Source: Dillenia suffruticosa
Lineage: Eukaryota > Streptophyta > Magnoliopsida > Dilleniales > Dilleniaceae
NCBI GenBank assembly: GCA_033439265.1
Contig: JAVTVX010000035.1
Location: 6,180,001 to 6,244,000 of the forward strand
Direction of reading: 5' to 3'
DNA length: 64,000 nucleotides
The number at the start of each line of letters is the position of its first letter. Position 1 is the stretch's first letter. Positions 61,248 through 64,000 of this stretch are shown here, in pieces. Under the pieces are notes generated by a model. That model was not told where the DNA came from. It worked only from the letters and a program-made list of their open reading frames with translations, and ran no database searches. A program made the translations under genes and the position numbers.

Positions 61248-64000
61248 CTGGTGTTTCCTGGTGTGAAATTGCAGGGAAAGCTGCAGCGCAAAAATATGGA
61301 CGATGCTGGTATATTCAGGTCTGCTCATAGCCCAACTGTTAACATTCTCTCTCTCTCAAGATGCCAAGAATAAAAAATAGACAAGCCAAGAATCGAGAAT
61401 AGACAAGAAGACTTCCGTACAGAAATCAATTCACTAAGCTAGTTAAAAGCATGAACACGAGCAAATATCCAATTGCAAAACGTAACCACAAGTACATGAA
61501 GAAACTTCATATTTTCTTTTCTTAGTAAGAACCCAAAAGGGCCGAAGAACAAGAATGCATCAAACTAGACTCTGATGGTTATCTGATAATGGGCTCAACG
61601 ACGTGCTTAAGCTTTATAATTCCATTCAAAGAGACAACGAGACGTAAATAAGCTGTATAATTCTACTCAAAAGAGACAACAAAACCCAGCCTAAATATCA
61701 AACTTGCCAAAATGCTGCATAAGCCAAAAATTCCCATCATGGCAAGGAAACTAAGGATTTTCTTTGTATGATCCTACGTGCATTTGAGGTTGTTAAAACT
61801 ATATTTACTCCAAATCAGCCATCATCTCAAAATAGCCACAACTATAACAGAACCTAATATAGTTGTTTAGTATGGGGGGTTGAGTCCAAACCTAGAATAC
61901 TCTGTCTACACAGTCAAGCCGATCACTTCACTTTAAACTTCTGTTTTCATTGTGGGTGTCAACGGAACAGGAAGGAATCTGTTTGTTGTTACTCATGGAT
62001 CCTTGTCTCACATCTTGTCCATTAAATTCAAGCTTCGCTCTTGAAATTTCTTTGTGATCTGGGAAAATCAAAGGGTTCATCCCACGCGAAGAAAATAAGT
62101 TTGTAACAATGATCAAGAGAAACTTCTAATTTCAAATCACATGAAGACATTCCTGGAATAATCCAATAGCATGAAAATTCTTCACTTCCAACAAATTTAC
62201 ACATTTGGATGTCAAAGGAAGTTGTGTTTACCTAAATCAGCCGAGATCAGGGATTCTTCTTGGTAATTCGGCCCTGCTAGAATGGCCCCTGATGGTGATA
62301 TGATCAACTATCACCAGCGTTATTGACTGTATCAGGACAAGCATCACCATCGGAATCATAATTCATTGGGAGGAGTGGATAATATGTCCTTAGACAAAAT
62401 TGGTTAGCAGATAGAATTAAATAACTGCCTTCAATGACAATATGGCTATGGATGATCGCCACACTTCCGTTGTATCAGCCGTGTGTGCATAATATATCTC
62501 AATACCTGCAGGTATATAATTATTGATTAAAAATCTAAAAGGAGGTGGTCTTATTAAACATAGATAAAAAGAGAACAAAAAAGAAAAGAAGAACTGGGAT
62601 TTTGCAGTAGCATTAAGGTTTCACATCGTAATTTCTGGATTACAAAATTGACATTCCTTTTGTTCATTTCAAGGACCAGCACCAGGCATGATCTTTGAAG
62701 TAAAAATAAATATATCCCTAGCGTTGTAAGTCTTCAAAATCATATAGCTGGATCAAAAGGGAGGCCCGAGAAACAGAAGCATCTATTTTTTTCAATAAAC
62801 GGAAAAAAGACAAACAAAAACACAAAAGGCAGAAAAAAGCAACAAGATAGCCAGAGGAAAAAGCATCCAGGAGGCAGATCAAGGAAAGGTTGACAAGAAG
62901 GATAGGGGCCACAGCAACCAGATTGGACAACCCATTGAGAAACTGGAAGATGTTGTCACCATAAATTTAAGACGTCAGCTTCCACTCCAGGAAACTAACA
63001 TGCATGATTAACACAAGTCTAGAATTGCTTTACTTTTCAATTTAATGAAGTTTCAAAAAGTTCTTTTTCATCTAATTCTATAAGAATACTGGTCAGTGCC
63101 GGTACAATGACAGCAGGGAAGGGAAGTGCATCAGAATGATACTATTTTCTTTTTCCTGGATCATAGATTACATGATACGGACACAACCTGAATAACATAA
63201 AACATTGGGATTTGAAAGTAACCATTAGAGCTAATTACCAGTTATTTCAATCTGGTCAAAGCAATTACAATGGCAACAACAAAGATTTTGGAAAGGAAAA
63301 TAATTTTTTTTAGGTGGTTTCTTTCCGGTCTTGGGGATAGGTGAGAGGGAGACAGAGATAATCCAATCAACTAAGAGGTTTGCAAGCAAAGTGCATAATC
63401 TCATTGATAAATAATAGACAGAATCACCGGCTTTTACTTGAAAATATTAACCTTAGCATACAATTCAGTTCTCACAAGGGGCATTCTGTTATCCCAACAT
63501 ATGAGGCCAACCTAATTTTCCAATTGAAGTCTCATACACAAGCCGCGAAGAAGTACTGCTAGGACTCCATACGGCACATTCTGATGCCATGGAAATAGCT
63601 TCTGTTGCTTTCCAAGAAATTGGCCCATGAAATCAAAAACCAGAACAGAAGAAAAGAGAGAGAGCACAACCCTTTCCACCACTCCCACCAAGTGGACTTC
63701 AAATTTACTAGCGATTGAGCTCTGTCTTCAACTTCAGGACCTACATGCAGAAATAACAAGCAACGTAGAAAACGAAAGCATCAACGAACTCCCCCCCCCG
63801 GGGGAAATTGACTAATGACTCGAGCTTCCACATCCTGAAAAATTTAGTGAACCTGAAACATAGCACGTGGAATGGAAACTTGGAAAAGAAACACAAGCAA
63901 TATATGACTAATCGACTTCTTGAGCCCTAAAAGCAGGGCAGAGACTGGAACTTGGCCAAACATATGGAAAACTAGCATTGGAATAGGGGATTGCAATTTG

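Larger units (their letters stand above)
60476..64000. other. 3' UTR of the coiled-coil gene and unassigned right end
   Basis: The first 250-400 bases are probably 3' UTR. Beyond about 61200 the composition is more balanced than in the spacers. Minus-strand stretches at 62116-61928 and about 62450-62297 read like terminal coding exons (the second includes HIVIEGSYLILSANQFC and MNYDSDGDACPD before a stop). They may be the 3' end of a gene that begins beyond the window, but I cannot name it. Confidence 0.35.

Overview
The window is nuclear DNA from a flowering plant, almost certainly a eudicot and probably woody. The grounds are AT-rich intergenic DNA, short GT-AG introns, plant-only families (TRICHOME BIREFRINGENCE-LIKE, NGATHA-like B3, EMB2735), tRNA-derived SINEs, L1 fragments and a hAT-type MITE. 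I cannot name the species.

Layout: a single-exon F-box gene (minus, 728-1756); AT-rich spacer with SINEs; a relict of a LETM1-like gene (plus, 7231-8076); a four-exon TBL8/TBL9-type O-acetyltransferase gene (minus, 9759-12708); an EMB2735-like gene (plus, 15924-19791) with an L1 fragment in its last intron; a repeat cluster at 20.4-24.6 kb (LTR fossil with a SINE inside it, L1 tail, hAT MITE); an NGATHA-like B3 repressor gene (minus, 28323-30762); a gene-poor stretch of about 11.5 kb; a ten-exon serine carboxypeptidase S28 gene (minus, 46654-53285) whose last four exons are duplicated just downstream; two unusual repeat fields (53.7-54.75 kb and 55.7-57.2 kb); a three-exon coiled-coil gene of the At3g11590 type (plus, 57907-60475); and about 3.5 kb without a clear gene.

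The order LETM1-like, TBL8/9, EMB2735, NGATHA-like B3, At3g11590-like looks like the unsplit ancestor of two Arabidopsis blocks (At3g11560-11590 and At5g06220-06250, numbers from memory). Here the LETM1 copy has decayed, and the S28 gene and much repeat DNA lie between the B3 and coiled-coil genes. These neighbours share ancestry of position, not an obvious pathway. Exon models were built by hand from reading frame, splice signals and family resemblance. Each protein-coding model closes in frame, except that the 3' end of the B3 gene is unresolved.

The most notable signals are the 4-kb tandem duplication of the S28 3' end, with SINEs that inserted before and after it; two GC-type 5' splice sites; CT tracts hugging splice donors and gene leaders; a tandem array with a unit of about 570-600 bp; and a 1-kb adenine-saturated degenerate repeat upstream of the S28 gene.
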